A stretch of 64,000 bases of DNA from Strongylocentrotus droebachiensis. Lineage: Eukaryota; Echinodermata; Echinoidea; Camarodonta; Strongylocentrotidae. Below, piece by piece: positions 52,584 through 64,000 of this stretch. Numbering within the stretch: the stretch's first letter is position 1; each line of letters begins with the position of its first letter. The notes under the pieces were generated by a model. It was not told the DNA's origin. It did no database searches and saw only the letters and a program-made list of their open reading frames with translations. The position numbers and the translations under genes were made by a program. Location: positions 744,001 through 808,000 of the forward strand of contig JAVYIG010000036.1 in assembly GCA_035222895.1 (NCBI GenBank), given 5' to 3'.

Positions 52584-53205
52584 CAGGGGCGGCGCCAGGC
52601 TATTGTGTTAGGGGGGGGCGAACGGGCGCGCCACGCAGGGGGTGTCTCCCCTCAGAAGTTGAAGATTTTTTTGAAATTGATGCATAAATGGCTCAATTTG
52701 GTGCATAATTTTTGCCAAATTAAAAAGAAAACAGTCTTAAGTTCAACTAACACGAACAAGAACGCGGGGGGAGGGGGGGGGGGGGGGGGAGTGTCACCAT
52801 ATTTTTCAGAAGGGTTGTTATAGATGAATTTGTCGTTTTCATTGAACAATCAGCCATAAGGTTTAGGAGATACAAGGGATTAATTTGATTTCTGTCAGTT
52901 GGCGAAAGGTTTTTCATCGTAAACTAATGTTTGAACTTCCGGTAATCATGAATGTAATACAAAATTTAAAAAAATCTCTGTCTTTTTCCCCCCTCTCCCC
53001 CGCCCCCCTACGTCATATTTTACATTTTATAGTTCTCTTTCTCCTGACCTTTCTCTTTTTCGTCCCCTTCCTTTTCTTTTATTCTCCTTCTTTTCCTTTC
53101 TTCTCCTTCTTTTCCTTTCCTTTTCCTCTTTCTCCTACCCTTCCTCTACCCTTTTTCAAAATGATAGGGGGCGGCCACCCCTGCCCCCCTGTGGCGCCGC
53201 CCCTG
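52584..53205. mobile_element. hAT-like G/C-collared element, GGCGGCGCCA ends
   Basis: The ends 'caggggcggcgccag' and 'tgtggcgccgcccctg' are inverted repeats, flanked by 8-bp AGTCAATG and AGTTAATG (7 of 8). G/C runs sit inside both ends and again at about 52764-52790. The right half is a polypyrimidine tract (52980-53155) that produces a spurious Phe/Pro/Ser open frame. No transposase. Confidence 0.75.
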
Positions 53206-54379
53206 AGTTAATGTTGTTTTAATAGCATATAACTCTAAAATACTTGCACAGAGCCATTATTCTTGTACATGTATAACAGCCTGTCTCTGTTCACTATGTA
53301 AATGGCAATCATCAATGTTTTATTGACAAGGCTATATTCTATTAATCAAAATTTATCTACTTTATGTTACACTGGGCAGAGAAAGTTTTATTACTGGATT
53401 TTTAATATTGTGTACTAAATATTATTACTGTTATTTTTTTTATAAACATAACAATTGTAAACTCTAATTAAACAGTCTACCATATTTCCCTTTTCCTTCT
53501 TTCTGTCTCCCCCCTTTGTTTATTATTTTGTTTTCTTCTTTTTCAGTTTAGAGACAAAACACCAACCACCGTCCATTTGTGTTTGGTATGTCATTTCATA
53601 TTGGGAAAATGCTGCCCTGACAAAAAATATGCACACAAAAAGAATTTCGGCAAGCTACCATTTTATCATGAAGTAATATAAGCTAAGGACCATAAGATAA
53701 ATGGGTTTATCATAGGAGCACTAATTCCAGTATATATAAGGGTCTGCATATGTCGTTTTGATAGGGGCAGTTTTTTATAATTATCTTAATTGTGTGAATT
53801 GGGGCATAACATAAGCCCCCCTCCTGCCCCCTCCTGCTGAAGACGCCCATAGTTGATTAAATTTAGGGATAAAATGGGGATGTACACCAAATTTTTCCTC
53901 TGAACCCCCAATTTAATATTCATGGTTTCCCCTTTTCAAAATCGAATATATTGTTTAAATTGTAAAATTTATTTCAGAGACTGCAGAAATAAAAAAATAA
54001 ATGGGGAATGGGGCCTGCCTTAGAATATATGTAGGCCTACATAATTGGCAAAAGTGGGGCTTTGAAATCCGTAAATAATGCTTGCATCGGAAATTAATAT
54101 TTACACAAAATGCCCACGTATTAATCGCCCGAATGTCTATTATTGTTAAAAAAATCTTGTCGCTCTCGCTCTCGAACCGATTTGACCTTGATATCAACCA
54201 CCAATGTACGTGTATTTGCGTGCGTGCGATGTGCACGCTGTTTTTTGGACGCCCGTACGCGCGCGCGCAATAATCGTCATTTTCGATTCGTGAATGGCAT
54301 CCGAAGAAGTGCTGTGGAACAGTTACATCGACAAGCTCGAATCTACCAAAACGAAATTGTGATGAAACTGTTTCGAAGG

Positions 54380-54718
54380 AGCGATGTTGTGGAATAACTT
54401 TACATGGATACTTGCTAGGAACATACACTAATTCGTCCACGGGAGATGACTCATTTTTCAACCTGTGGATTTTGTTTAAACCAGGAGATAATGTGGACCT
54501 CAGCTGTTGCTTCTTCGCGTTGATCATCCCATATCTTTCACACATTACTACCAGAGCCGTGGTGGTAGTACATTAGCACACGGTGTACGAGTCACCCTAC
54601 CGGGGCGGCGGCCGTTTGAGCTCTCTCTCAGGTGTACACTGACCGAATAGCCAAACTGGCGGTACAGACTTTGCCTATGACCACTACAGCCACTCGACGA
54701 TCTACTCAGATTGTCGCC
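54380..54718 (+). promoter_or_regulatory. Probable MPRIP-like promoter/5' UTR
   Basis: Sequence upstream of the ATG at 54719 becomes more GC- and CpG-rich than the neighbouring intergenic DNA ('ctaccggggcggcggccgtt' at about 54598), consistent with a CpG-containing promoter or leader. No TATA box is evident. The start of transcription cannot be placed. Confidence 0.4.
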
Positions 54719-54868
54719 ATGGGTTTTCCAGATCGAGGAGAGGAAAACCTGATGCGGCAAACGTCGCGATGTAAAAACTTTCAGCCCAACATGTTCAACA
54801 AGACCAAGTGCCAGAACTGTTTTCGAACCAGGGAGGCACACGATCTTGGCGATGATGATGGCAGCAAT
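54719..54868 (+). CDS. MPRIP: MPRIP-like first coding exon
   Basis: ATG in a strong context (gccatgg) opens 50 codons: MGFPDRGEENLMRQTSRCKN, then FQPNMFNKTKCQNCFRTREA, H, DLGDDDGSN, with donor aat|gtaagt in phase 0. The core C.(N/K)FQ.N.FNK(T/S)KCQNCF..RE(A/S)H is the N-terminal signature of myosin phosphatase Rho-interacting protein (p116RIP), which continues with a PH domain. The family binds F-actin, RhoA and the myosin phosphatase targeting subunit. C18, C31 and C34 may form part of a small metal-binding knuckle. I preferred this ATG over the in-frame M at 54632 and 54677 because family N-termini are short and the Kozak context is better. PH-domain exons were not found up to 64000. Confidence 0.75.
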
Positions 54869-57800
54869 GTAAGTTTAGTCGCTCTCTTTCACAATCACAG
54901 ATCACTCACTCACACTCACACGTCACAGGAACAAATTATCCAGCCCTTTTACAAGTTTCTAATTCTACTGGATTGAAAACATATCCTCTCTAGATCTAGT
55001 CTAGTTAGATCTATAATAAAGTTTTTTTATTTTTATAGAAATGAATGCTAAATTAGTAAATTTATTTTAATGTTATTGTTAAACCACCAGTCAAAACACA
55101 GTCGAAAGGCATCTTTAAACATGTTAAAGTGTTGAATCCTTATATTGCATAATGTTAGGTATGGACTATGAGTATGAATGATGGCTGTTAGACCTAGACC
55201 TCTAGTCATTTTCAGAATTTAATTCAATAAATGTTGTTTCTGGTGAAGGAAAAAAATATCACCAAACTGACCAAACATAACCTACAAAACAACAGGTTTT
55301 TATTTAATTTGACTTTTAACATCACTTAGTTAAGATACAAACAAATAATAAGGAAACAATTAGATTGTTTCAATATTTGATTTTAAACAATGCCTTGCCT
55401 TTGACAATTTGACACATTAATAAGCAAATAATGATGAGGATATTGAAAGAAATAATTATCTCTGACCAATATCCCTTGTACATAACCAATAATTTACATG
55501 ACTTTACAAGAACAAACATAAATACACCATTCAATCCTCCTTGCTATTGTTTTAAAATACCCCACGCAACCTTGGAATACATATGAAGGGAGATGACAGC
55601 TGAGAGAGTTTCTAGTCATGCTCGCTTGTGTGTAGGGTCCATACAACTTGCATGGCTCTCAGCCAAATGGTTTGCGGCAAATGTTACCATTCAATCCATA
55701 ATTAATTGAAGAATATTGGCAAAACTTTTACCAAATTAAATTTGTTCCGGTTTACTCTTTACAGTCAGCTTAGCAGTGTGGGGCCATTGTAAATAATGAT
55801 TACAGTCTTATTTCAATACGCCAGTGTTGTTGTTTTCATGTAACTCTATTCTTGCTCACAATTTTTAATTTAATCACCTATAACAGCTAAATGCAACATT
55901 ACTACATATTTAAATTGCTTGTTTTAGCTAAAAATTTGGCATTGTTGTTTGTTATCTTGGATTGTTTTCATAAACATTCTGTGAGGGAATTTCCACTGGA
56001 GGTTGTATTAAGAACCATGGCCTATATCTGAAGGCCTAAAAAAGAAAAATGTTAAAAGCACAATACAAAATAAATAAACAGTGCAATACTTTCTGAAGTT
56101 TCTGACAAGATATATTGACACGAGTGTTTCTAGTGATACTGTTATGTATTCCACTATCCATGGAGTAGTTTCGTTCAATCTTTTGATCATTGTCATTAGT
56201 ATTGATTAACTTGCCCTAAGAAACTCCTCGATTAAACCTTCTGGTACAATTGTTCATGAGGTCATTTACGGCCGAACCTGACCTAGTTGCTACCTCTCTA
56301 TAAAGGCCCCCTGTCTATAGTGGCCATGTATCTTGTCTGTCGTGAGAAAGAAATGTGTTGTAGAACCTGTCTTGAAAAGCCACCAGTCTAACAAACTCAT
56401 TTTCCTACTACAATTATGGGTCACAATGAATTGTATTGCATACTGTTCTTCATGCTTTATAAGACCTACATGTACATGTACATGTACATGTAGGTACATG
56501 TACATATTATGTACTGTACAATGTACATTTGCCCCATGTAAACAGAATATTTGTGTGGATCAGTGAACTCACGGGACAATGTACTATACATGTAGTTTAC
56601 AATGTAGTTCATGTGGGCTGGCCTCAATGGCTATAATGACTGTTCAATCTACATGTAGTTTTGTAATATTGGGCTGGCCCTATGCATTTTATTCACTGCA
56701 TGCCTTCTTCATTTACCCACAGATTTACCTAAGTTTAGTGTGTGCAACCGTTATGGAAGCAGCCCTCTAAAAACAAACAGTTCTATAGTGTTTGACTTTT
56801 CTACCCCATAAGTGCATTGCACTGAAGCTTTTTGGTAAACAGTCCACAAAAGAACCAGTCTCTAATTGGAATTCTCATATGGTAGAGTTAGTGATTTGGC
56901 AGTTTTAGCCCACTTTCCTCCACTTATAGAGTCTTTTGTATTTTGGGTTTTTATATTTACATTTCTTCCCAAATATCTGTGAAAAATATAAAATGTGTCA
57001 ATGCCAAGTTCAGTTAACATGTACATGTACCAGTAATGTCTGCATGGTATGTACGCATTTAAACTCTGTATGTGTGTGTACACTGTATTATAGTTCATGC
57101 ATACACCCCCACAATACAAATTGTATGGCTTTGCAAAATTTTCTCAGGACAGTGACGTTGTTACATGCAACATTACCCATGCAAGCCTGCGAAGTGTGAA
57201 TGTGTGGGGGAGATGATATTATAACGAAGAGAAAGCTTCAACAATGAACTCCAGTCAGTTATGAAGAAAGCGTAGAGAGATACGGTCGACATGGTCACCT
57301 TGCGGTAGAGAAGAAAGAATGTTCAGCTTGAATATATGTACAGTATGTATGCCACATCCTGCGTATCAGGGATATTCTCTCTACGTCTCTGGTTTATAGA
57401 TCATCCATCATTGACATTTCTTCTTCTGTGAAACACTGGAGATCCCATCATGAACATCAATCTGTCTCTTTCGCAACTGTTTTAAGGATGGTTTTTGTAG
57501 CCGTCCAAGGAGTCTGTGGTGCTCCTATAAGTTCTTTTCCCAGACTTGATTCCAAGTAATGTGCTTTGTGAACAGTCAGACTGCATTCCGAAGTCCTGAC
57601 AGAGAGCAAACACAGATTCCAAGCACATCTTAAATCATTTGCCACATTCATGCATTACTGGCAGACATGTAGAAAGATAGGTCACCAAGCATTCACTTTG
57701 GGCTTATTCATTGACAGAATTTCTTCTGTTTCATTTTCCTTTGTCTTTCAAAAAATGAATTGTCCACATCTTACATCTTTATTTTTGCTGGACTGCCAGT

Positions 57801-58593
57801 GTCAAATAAAGTTCCTTAATTTTAGGAATTTATACATTTTAATTAGGAAGATGCAAGTATAGCAATGATGAATTTAACCTCTTTTTGCAAATTTTACGTT
57901 CGTGTATATTGAGGGGTGTGAGTCTGTGATATTTATAAGGAGCCAACTCGAAAGAACACACTCAACCCGTTGGCTACTGATTTGTCCCATTACATGTACC
58001 GTTAATACAGGGACTGTCCGGTTCCTGTGTGGGTTACTAAATACTAGTGTTCAAACACCCCAAATGTTTTGCCAAAGAAAGACTACACCCTATATTTCAT
58101 ATACCGTACCCTGCATGTACTGTAGTTGTATTCTTGTACTACAGTCATGTACAGTATGAACATTATGCATCCCTGGAATATTGAAGTATTCATGGTTTGG
58201 GTAATTCAACACATATTATGTGAGCAGTCTGGCTTTAATGATGGATGCCTCGAGAGATCAATCAATATCATGTGTATAGAAAGATGAGCAATGCAGTACG
58301 ACCCAGCCCCCATGCTGAACGTATTGATCCAAATATTATAATGAGCACCTTGATTTTACATGAGCATACACTGTACTTGTATTATGCCAGCATGTACATG
58401 TAATGTACATACATTGTGTACATGTACTGTACAGTGTACTTGTACATTACTATTCAATAAATGCCAATCAAATCCAAGACTTAATATAAGATTCCAACAT
58501 GTACATACGTTTTTGTCCCAGAGCTGTATAGAACACAATCACAACTATAATTCCTTTAAAAAAATCAACCTACTGGTAAGGCAATTTCAATAG

Positions 58594-59525
58594 TAGGGAC
58601 ACTGATTTTCCGTTTCAAAAAATGGCCTTTTCCGTTTCAGAAAATCTGGAATTCCGTTTCAGATGGGCTGAAAAACGGAAATTCCGTTTTGCCATAGACT
58701 TTGTACACATGAAAAAACTAAAATTCCGTTTACATAAGATTTTCATTAAAACATGAACTTGTAGGGTACAAATGTTCTATTAAAGCCGCCACCTTTGACA
58801 AGCCACTGATAACCACTCAAAAACATACGGACGGGACTGGTTAAACTTGATGCAAAATACTAGTGAAAATATAGACCCCTACGGGCCCTAGAGTCTAGGC
58901 TAGACCTACGAAAAATTATCAAATGTTTAGATTTACCAAATTCAAATTCGAACTTAGACTAGCAGACTAAAGTCAGCGGAATGTGTCAGAACACGACATA
59001 TTCCTGACGTCGACGAAAACATTTCAGACTTGGCTGTCATGTCCGCGATCGATTGATTTTAGGCGCACATGCCAGCCCCTTTTTCGAACTGTACAACAGC
59101 GTGTGTACAATCTCGCCGCACGTAGCGCCCGCTGCTGGCGCGTGTGTGCCTAGTATTACGTCTACGTAATACTAGGCGCCTAGCTGGCATAATAGGATCG
59201 TTTCGCTGCTATTTGTACCGTGTTTTGTGTCACGATCTCTATTGTTCCAGCGAAACAAAATGGCAGCGCCCGGTCTCCTAAGAATATGACGAATATTGCT
59301 AAATATTCGGAATTATTAACCATGATTTGAGGCCCAATATTTTTTCACTGCATAACGAGTCACAAAAATAGTGTAAGTTTTACGATTTTCTTCTTGAAAA
59401 ATGAAAAGTTTTGAGGTGAAAGGAGTTTTCCGCGATTTTCCGTTCGAAATTGCATTTTCCGTTTCAAATGGTCAATTCCGTGAATTCCGTCCGTTTTCCG
59501 TGATCGCGGAAAATCAGTGTCCCTA
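58594..59525. mobile_element. 932-bp inverted-repeat DNA element, TAGGGACACTG ends
   Basis: 'tagggacactgattttccg' at the left and 'cggaaaatcagtgtcccta' at the right are perfect inverted repeats of 19 bp. The flanks carry a 6-bp direct repeat CAATAG (58588-58593 and 59526-59531). Subterminal regions hold multiple copies of 'ttccgtttca' on the left and 'attttccgtt' on the right, as seen for transposase-binding repeats. A central palindrome 'gcctagtattacgtctacg' / 'cgtaatactaggc' lies near 59148-59176. No transposase frame is evident, so it is non-autonomous. Confidence 0.8.
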
Positions 59526-59761
59526 CAATAGCCTTGTGTATCACTCATTGAAATGGGTAAATATTACAATGACAAATTCCAACTATGATTTCTATGGGAT
59601 ATCGGGTATTGAAATTGCCCTTGAGTTGCGATTGTGTTTTATGCTGCAAGAAAGTTAAATGTAGAAAGAAATGTGTCCAAGTGTGAAAATTGGATATGTT
59701 GATACTACTGTCTGTACATGTTCACGTAGGTAATATAGTCCATGACCCCTTGTCCGACATG

Positions 59762-59851
59762 TACAGTCAAACCTGCGTTAGTGACCACCTGTCTACAAAG
59801 ACCACTTTTTATGTTTCTCTTGGGCGGTCGCTATAGACAGGTTTGACTGTA
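59762..59851. mobile_element. TA-flanked MITE, CAGTCAAACCTG family (copy 3, short)
   Basis: 'tacagtcaaacctgcgttag' to 'tagacaggtttgactgta'; about 90 bp, lacking the central part of the copies at 13015 and 18530. Confidence 0.75.
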
Positions 59852-62800
59852 CCTGAAAATTGGAGACTCTCTTGTTTACTGCTACTCCTTCGCTGACTCC
59901 TCATTACTGGAGGAAGTTAATACCTTCCCCCTCGAGGGAACATGGCTCCTGTAAAATCCTAGTTATCACACCTAGCCTTAATTCAAACACTTCCTTGCGT
60001 TGCCAAACTTTCCAATTTTCAGGGCGCATCTGTGTCATCGATAATAAAGTTAATAAGGCGCCGAGGTGTGCTACATGTCCATTAGGGTACATGTATATTG
60101 GAAGAGAAAATTAAAAGTTCCTCTGTAGATGTTTGTGAAGTAGTAAACAACATTTGTGGTTACTCATCGTAGAACAGGTGTAGCTTACCTGTAGGGCATA
60201 TTTGTAGACATGTTTGGAGATTCTAGATAGGTTTTAAAATAATATTTTTAGTAAACTATTTGTCAGTAAATTTCTCATGCTTGAATTTTTAATACAAAAT
60301 GCTATCCTTGTAATGAGTTTTAGGACAGATGATCTCATTAATCTGATTATTCTTTATTAAATGTCTCATTTTTGTTTGAGGGTGATGATGATCGCATTCA
60401 CCTCACAAAGAGAGATTATGGATTTATTTTGGATTATTATCCTGGGATACTTCAAACAATCACCGTTAGGTGGGCAGAGGAAATGCCTGCCATGTTATAA
60501 CTTCCTGAAAGAGCCGTGATAACTACCGGACAGGGAACCTGTTTTTTCTATCTCTGGTCATCCTTGGGACCGTAATTTTTTAGTTGGGCAATGTTTGCAG
60601 TCCAAAACAATACATTTTATCAAATACAGTGCAGCAGAATTATTTGACTTTATGTTCATGTACATGTACATGTACAGTATAGCAATATAGCATGGACATT
60701 CACATATATTTTCTTCAATCTAGTTTGCGATAATTTGTAGACCATGTTTATGTAGTTAAAGGGACTCATGATGTACATGTACTTCCATCTTGCACATTGT
60801 GCTCAACACGCGCACACAATTTTGGGACAGTTTTGTGTACTACATTATGTACATACGGTACAGGTATGTACATTTACAGTGTTATAAAATAGAGTAAGAT
60901 ATCAGCAATGGCTGTAAAGGAATGCTCCACTTTTGGCAAGGTTTGAACTGTATCAAGTAAACTTAGGTCAGCCTGTCATTTGTCATTTATTTGACTTTGG
61001 GATTTGGCTAAGACAGTGGTATTTGCCTTAGGTTCTTTGACTTCAAACTGTGGAATGTCAGTTCAGGCTTTCACTTTCATTTCAGGAAGTTGCATTGAAC
61101 ATTGGAAATAGTGTTTGAGAAAATGTGACAGTCTACATGTTACAGTTACATGTGGGACTAAGAGCCTACACAAAGCTAATGTATACAGCCCAATGTGTAG
61201 GCCTACACATGTGTACAGTATACATGTATGTTCACACAACTGTTAGTGTATCGTCGGGTCATTATAGAAGCGTTAAAGTATTATTGATTGATTTGATACC
61301 AATAATACAAACGATGTACATGTATGCGATTTGCCCAAGAAAGAAGACACAGTGAATTGTGTTTTTTGTTTGTTTCTTCAGCTACCAGATTTTAATGTCA
61401 TTCAAAAAATAGTATAGTTTGTTTATACTTGCTACTACAACTTTCAAGCAGTTGTGTCATTACTGCCAGCATATTTTTGTATTTTTGATTGCATATTCCA
61501 CAACTGTCTCCTCTGATTCCACTTGTAAAATAATATTGTTACATGCTTGTTTTTGTTTTCAAGGCCGTTAAAGTACATTTGTAAGGAAGGTACTGGTATT
61601 GATTTTCTTCTTCTTCTATTCTGCGGTTTCTATTATCAAGGCTTGTTTATACACGTGCATTGCATTTGATGGGCTTGTGTTAGTGATTAAGTCATGAACA
61701 TTGAAAATATACTGTACAGTATAATTGTAGGGGTGCTTTCATAATAAAGGTCAATAACATACATTGTAAATTTGTATACTTTCTAAATGTAGGGCTTACA
61801 CATCTACTGTATGGAAGCCTACATTTACATTTTATGTAAATTTAGGATAGTAAAAGAAATGTGGGCAGGTTGTTGCATAATGTTAGTGTCTCACACATAA
61901 CAATACATTTAGTGTCAAACTGTTACAATATATCTCTGGGTCTGATTTGATGTTAAACAAGACTACATGCACAGGACATTGAAGATCGCATTCCAAGACA
62001 ACCGTTTTGCCTTGATGAGGATTAGAGGGATTAAGTTTTAATGACCAGAATTAAGTCTGCATCATGAAAGAATTGATCTTTAAATTTTAAAGAAGTACAG
62101 TGTACAGTGTTTGCAGTCATGTAATGCCTTACGCCAAATGAAGGCCTATCTACATGTGTACAGTACATTATTGTCAGGCAATGTACATGAACATGACTCT
62201 AGTAATACTTTTATGAATGAGAAATACATATCCTTGAGATAAGTGCATGAATTATGTGCAAAGCTGTATTATTTAACAGTTAGAATTAAAAAAAAAAATC
62301 TTTTCATTTGTAAAAAGCAACATTTCTTATTGATAAATAAATTTACTGTCATAGAGATCCTGAATTGCAGGTTATTTACAATTACATGTGTACCTGTAGC
62401 CTTAGGTGTAAATTGGTGTACATATTTTAGTACATGATCTCAAGGCAAAACAAAATGCAAGCTACAGTAGTGTACATGCATGTGTACATGAATATAAAGT
62501 GCAGGCCTACACTGTTGAATGTCTGTACAAAACTATAATAAAGAGTCTAAATTTGGCTGAAACCTCTGAAGCAATTACCCCTTCCCCACAATTATTCTGG
62601 TAAGTCTGTGTGAATAGGTGGTGTGAGAATAGTCCTGTGTGTATTTATGCAAATCAGGGGCTGGGCTAATCAGGGCCTAAGCTTGCCTGGAATGTTACAG
62701 AGCTTGGTTGTTATGTACTCTACCATGCATTGCGGCCAGCTATATAGCCTAGGCCTGGAAGTGTTGTAAACAGAACCAGGGCCTTTGTAAAGGGTCCGGC

Positions 62801-64000
62801 TATTGTTTAGTCCTGTGTGTAAGGTTTTTCTTTTTCTTTCGAAGGAGAGAGAGGGGATGTGAGAGAGACTGGTCACAATGGTGGGAGGTACTGAAGTGCT
62901 GAGATTACAGTTATATACAATTGTGTAACTGCATTTTGACAGCAATGGGCTGCTGTAACAACCCTGTCCATGGGCCTGTGTACTCTTTAAATTACATGTA
63001 ACAATGTACAGGGTGTACATGTAGACCTATAATGTAGTCATGTATAATTGTACATGTTATGGATGAATGGAACTGGATGTTTATTTGTTTATTCAAATTA
63101 TTTTGTCCCATTTCTGTGGTAAGAGGAGCAGTGAACAATGAGGTTGAAAATGAGGAAATTGCAGGAAATGGGGCCAACTATTTTTTAATCAAAATGTAGA
63201 CCCTCATGTTTCTCTAGCAGTACAATTCCTGTTAAAAAAATCTAAATAATTAGGATTCCTATCTTTGTTGTGATCTTGGTAATGATGTTGCCTTAAAAAA
63301 GGAACATTGGAGGTTTCTTGTGGTACTACAGAGAATTAGAGAATAACTTAACATCATACCTGTACATGCACGACAGTTGATCTGGGAATAGTGAAAACTA
63401 CATTGTACATGTATTGTATGTACAGTACTAGCGTTCTGTGATAATTGTGTGCATTACATGTACATGTACATGTAAACCTACCGTTGATTTGTACGTCTCA
63501 ATGATTTTTTCAAATGTCATTGCCAACCATGCAGATAAAATTGTCCTGAGTTACTGTATGTGTTTAATCTATGCCAGATGGCCATGGAGGCTATAAAAGA
63601 GGTTGAGTTTTGGCGAAGATGACAAATTATTTGATTCTTTTTTTAAATAGTTCAATTTGATTCCCATGTTTTCAGACTGTATAGTAGAAACATCCCATGA
63701 AAAGAATCGCCCAAATTTCAAACATTTTCAATTTTAGATGAAAACTCTTAAGCCACCTGCTTGAGTATTACAAGTTTTGGGTGTTAATTGAAAGGCATTC
63801 TTATGTCATAGTTACATGTACATACTTCTCAGGTCCCATCATAAAAAAGGACAGTGATTTGTTGTTGTTTGCCATTCTCCTGCTTGTGCCATTCAAACCA
63901 AAAAGTGCAAAAACAACACATACAGGTATTGCACTTCAGTTAAATCTACATTTGTGTGCCTTTCGTGTAGTAATACAATTCATTGAAGAGTATTATTACA

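Larger units (their letters stand above)
46298..54600. other. Intergenic region between divergent MMD-like and MPRIP-like genes
   Basis: No gene recognised in about 8.3 kb. It is dominated by CAG...CTG elements with G/C-run collars (46428-46868, 48371-48528, 49949-50659, 52584-53205), a TTAA-MITE fragment (48587-48655), a diffuse 'ctcgctcgctcgc' tandem (48760-49170) and a foldback (51361-51531). Stretches 47050-48150 and 51540-52570 are AT-rich with nothing identifiable apart from scattered G runs. Confidence 0.55.
56460..63480. repeat. Dispersed TACATGTA / GTACATGTAC palindromes
   Basis: Self-complementary strings of alternating acatgt units, for example 'tacatgtacatgtacatgta' near 56467 and shorter ones near 58390-58440, 60655-60675, 61200-61215, 63000-63055, 63405 and 63455-63475, together with many 'tgtacagtgtac' variants. 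The density is visibly higher than in the first 50 kb, where such motifs are occasional. Confidence 0.6.
54869..64000 (+). other. MPRIP-like first intron (continues past window)
   Basis: Over 9 kb without a recognisable exon. Contains an inverted-repeat element (58594-59525), a CAGTCAAACCTG MITE (59762-59851) with a weak relative near 56270-56350, and abundant TACATGTA/GTACATGTAC palindromes from about 56460 onward. The GC-richer stretch 57230-57650 shows no convincing exon. Confidence 0.5.

Noticed and set aside
52885-53211. 108-codon plus-strand open frame
   Set aside because: It reads through a polypyrimidine tract inside a non-autonomous hAT-like element and is Phe/Pro/Ser-rich with no motif.
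54548-54841. 97-codon minus-strand open frame over MPRIP exon 1
   Set aside because: It is antisense to the recognisable MPRIP exon and has no motif of its own.
57457-57651. Possible exon in a GC-richer stretch of the MPRIP intron
   Set aside because: The 64-codon minus-strand frame has no family similarity and I could not find a supporting pair of splice sites.
59401-59658. 85-codon plus-strand open frame
   Set aside because: It spans the right end of the inverted-repeat element at 58594-59525 and reads its subterminal repeats, so it is not a gene.
1-64000. LTR retroelements, Polintons or other virus-derived elements
   Set aside because: I looked for long terminal repeats and for capsid, envelope, protease, integrase or protein-primed polymerase motifs and recognised none. 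The only reverse transcriptase traces are short non-LTR (LINE) pieces at 40925-41226.

Overview
This is an AT-rich metazoan nuclear window with short exons, kilobase-scale introns, GT-AG splice sites and many short non-autonomous DNA transposons, microsatellites and homopolymer G/C runs. Protein matches are to deuterostome-type genes, and the repeat landscape (foldback elements beside poly-G collars, tRNA-derived SINEs, ATT-tailed repeats with a 'tatagcgc' core) most resembles an echinoderm, probably a sea urchin. The lineage is inferred from memory of such genomes and was not tested.

There are four protein-coding loci. (1) Plus strand, 2928-17897: the last seven coding exons of a RADIL-like gene (Ras-associating/dilute-domain protein), covering the end of the DIL domain, a large proline-rich linker exon, and the PDZ domain with stop codon. 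All splice phases agree. A 3' UTR with a credible poly(A) signal near 18708 follows. (2) Minus strand, 28294-30156: an intronless, divergent class A-like GPCR of 620 aa with a very long third intracellular loop and no DRY, CWxP or NPxxY motif. (3) Minus strand, 37481-45774: a PAQR10/11 (MMD/MMD2) homologue that assembles from seven exons into a 248-aa protein. (4) Plus strand, 54719-54868: the first coding exon of an MPRIP-like gene (myosin phosphatase Rho-interacting protein) whose remaining exons lie beyond the window. Genes 1 and 2 converge, 2 and 3 are in tandem, and 3 and 4 diverge.

Layout: 1-17.9 kb RADIL exons and introns, including a POU-site/CCAAT tandem array, a roughly 90-bp tRNA-like tandem array and decayed copies of exon edges; 18.7-28.3 kb mostly unremarkable intergenic DNA ending in a ~135-bp satellite; 28.3-30.2 kb GPCR; 30.2-37.5 kb repeats; 37.5-45.8 kb MMD-like gene; 46.1-53.2 kb a cluster of hAT-like elements with G/C-run collars, some with recognisable 8-bp target duplications; 54.6 kb to the end MPRIP promoter, exon 1 and the start of its long intron, rich in TACATGTA-type palindromes.

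The most interesting pattern is that several exon-intron junctions of two unrelated genes carry decayed tandem copies of the junction in the adjacent intron. No functional link between the four genes is visible beyond the fact that RADIL and MPRIP homologues both act in Rap/Rho-controlled adhesion and actomyosin regulation. I recognised no LTR, retroviral, Polinton or other virus-like element, no complete autonomous transposase, and no CRISPR array.
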